Virus record (IMG/VR): IMGVR_UViG_3300023180_000523 | Coordinates: 1-20,198 of that record | Direction: 5' to 3' (one strand) | Source of the DNA: a virus | Length of the DNA: 20,198 bases | Part shown: positions 19,930 to 20,198 of the stretch, one piece after another | Layout of the letters: every line of letters starts with the position of its first letter | Position numbering within the stretch: position 1 is the stretch's first letter | Translations under genes and position numbers: made by a program | Notes under the pieces: generated by a model | Told to the model about the DNA's origin: nothing | The model's database searches: none | What the model saw: the letters and a program-made list of their open reading frames with translations, nothing else

Positions 19930-20198
19930 CTAGTCATTTTGGTGCTCCCAAATGGTCTTTATCCACCACCAGAACTCATCAATGTTGAGCGTGTGACGCA
20001 TCGTATTTACCTGGTTACAGACCAATTGAACGTTGCCCCTGACGTACCCTTCGTTGTGGTTGATGCGGTCGATAGATGCGTTAAATGGCAGCTTTTTACC
20101 GCCCCTTCGATGGTGCGTCATGTTGAGATTCGAGAGTGCGCATTTGCCTTTCTGGGCGTCCCAAATCGACAGCAGGTCTTCATATTCGATCTCCCAAT
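19930..20198 (-). CDS. HNH endonuclease, 5' end cut by the right window edge
   Basis: The reading frame stays open to the window edge, so the gene starts outside. The visible 88 residues include EDLLSIWDAQKGKCALSNLN, then FNASIDRINHNEGYVRGNVQ and LVCNQVNTMRHTLNIDEFWW. The 'W-aQ-GKCALS...NASiDRI...GY..GNvQlVC...N.mr' order is a common phage HNH nuclease, a zinc/metal enzyme that nicks or cuts DNA. Phage HNH proteins near terminase genes often assist cos or concatemer cutting. Homing or restriction-type roles are alternatives. An internal ATG at 20121 would drop the GKCALS part and is unlikely to be the true start. The gene ends beside the iteron block. Confidence 0.8.
   Translation of the reverse strand, partial: WEIEYEDLLSIWDAQKGKCALSNLNMTHHRRGGKKLPFNASIDRINHNEGYVRGNVQLVCNQVNTMRHTLNIDEFWWWIKTIWEHQND

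Noticed and set aside
19572-19937. Minus-strand ORF of 121 codons across the repeat block
   Set aside because: Its sequence is produced by the DNA repeats and AT tract (repeated VRQL-type words, YIYKYI). It overlaps the ends of both neighbours and looks non-coding.
1-20198. tRNA genes, CRISPR arrays, insertion sequences or lysogeny repressor
   Set aside because: None could be recognised by eye. No cloverleaf with a CCA end, no regular spacer array, no transposase and no classic CI/Cro-type gene was seen.

Overview
The window is part of the genome of a tailed double-stranded DNA bacteriophage, or a prophage. The gene order resembles podoviruses with a P22-like head and neck: terminase, a portal of about 710 residues, scaffold, major capsid protein, a gp4-like adaptor and a gp10-like neck protein. 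No tape measure, major tail tube or sheath gene is visible, which fits a short tail. The small-gene content (S74 tail fibre, DUF7936-like protein, 3TM holin, M15 lysin, ART polyvalent protein) resembles uncultured aquatic or marine phages of Gram-negative hosts. That last point is inference from family memory. No tRNA, rRNA, CRISPR array or insertion sequence was seen.

Almost everything is on the minus strand, so transcription runs right to left. At the right edge is an HNH endonuclease cut by the window end. Next comes a 345-bp non-coding block (19585-19929) with at least seven copies of TGACGCA, related TTACGCA words, a 17-bp exact direct repeat, an AT-rich tract and a perfect hairpin. It looks like a replication origin or a packaging/control site. 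Left of it lie a small acidic protein, a PD-(D/E)XK nuclease, an NrdR-like zinc-ribbon protein and the small terminase subunit.

The two terminase genes are separated by about 1.7 kb. This gap holds a structured non-coding region, a two-gene cassette that is the only plus-strand coding in the window (17562-17956) and ends at a strong intrinsic terminator, a divergent control region with two matching inverted repeats, a small coiled-coil gene and a serine recombinase that overlaps the start of the large terminase gene.

From 16598 leftward the morphogenesis operon is tightly packed, often with ATGA or TAATG junctions. Its order is large terminase, a lysine-tailed 49-residue protein, a 778-residue polyvalent protein with an N-terminal ADP-ribosyltransferase-like domain, portal, a small protein, scaffold, major capsid protein, a head-completion candidate, adaptor, a Gp80-like protein, a regular repeat protein and the tail fibre. 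A lysis-type block follows: small membrane proteins, a 3TM holin and a zinc peptidase endolysin. The gp10-like neck protein and two small genes finish the window, the last running off the left edge.
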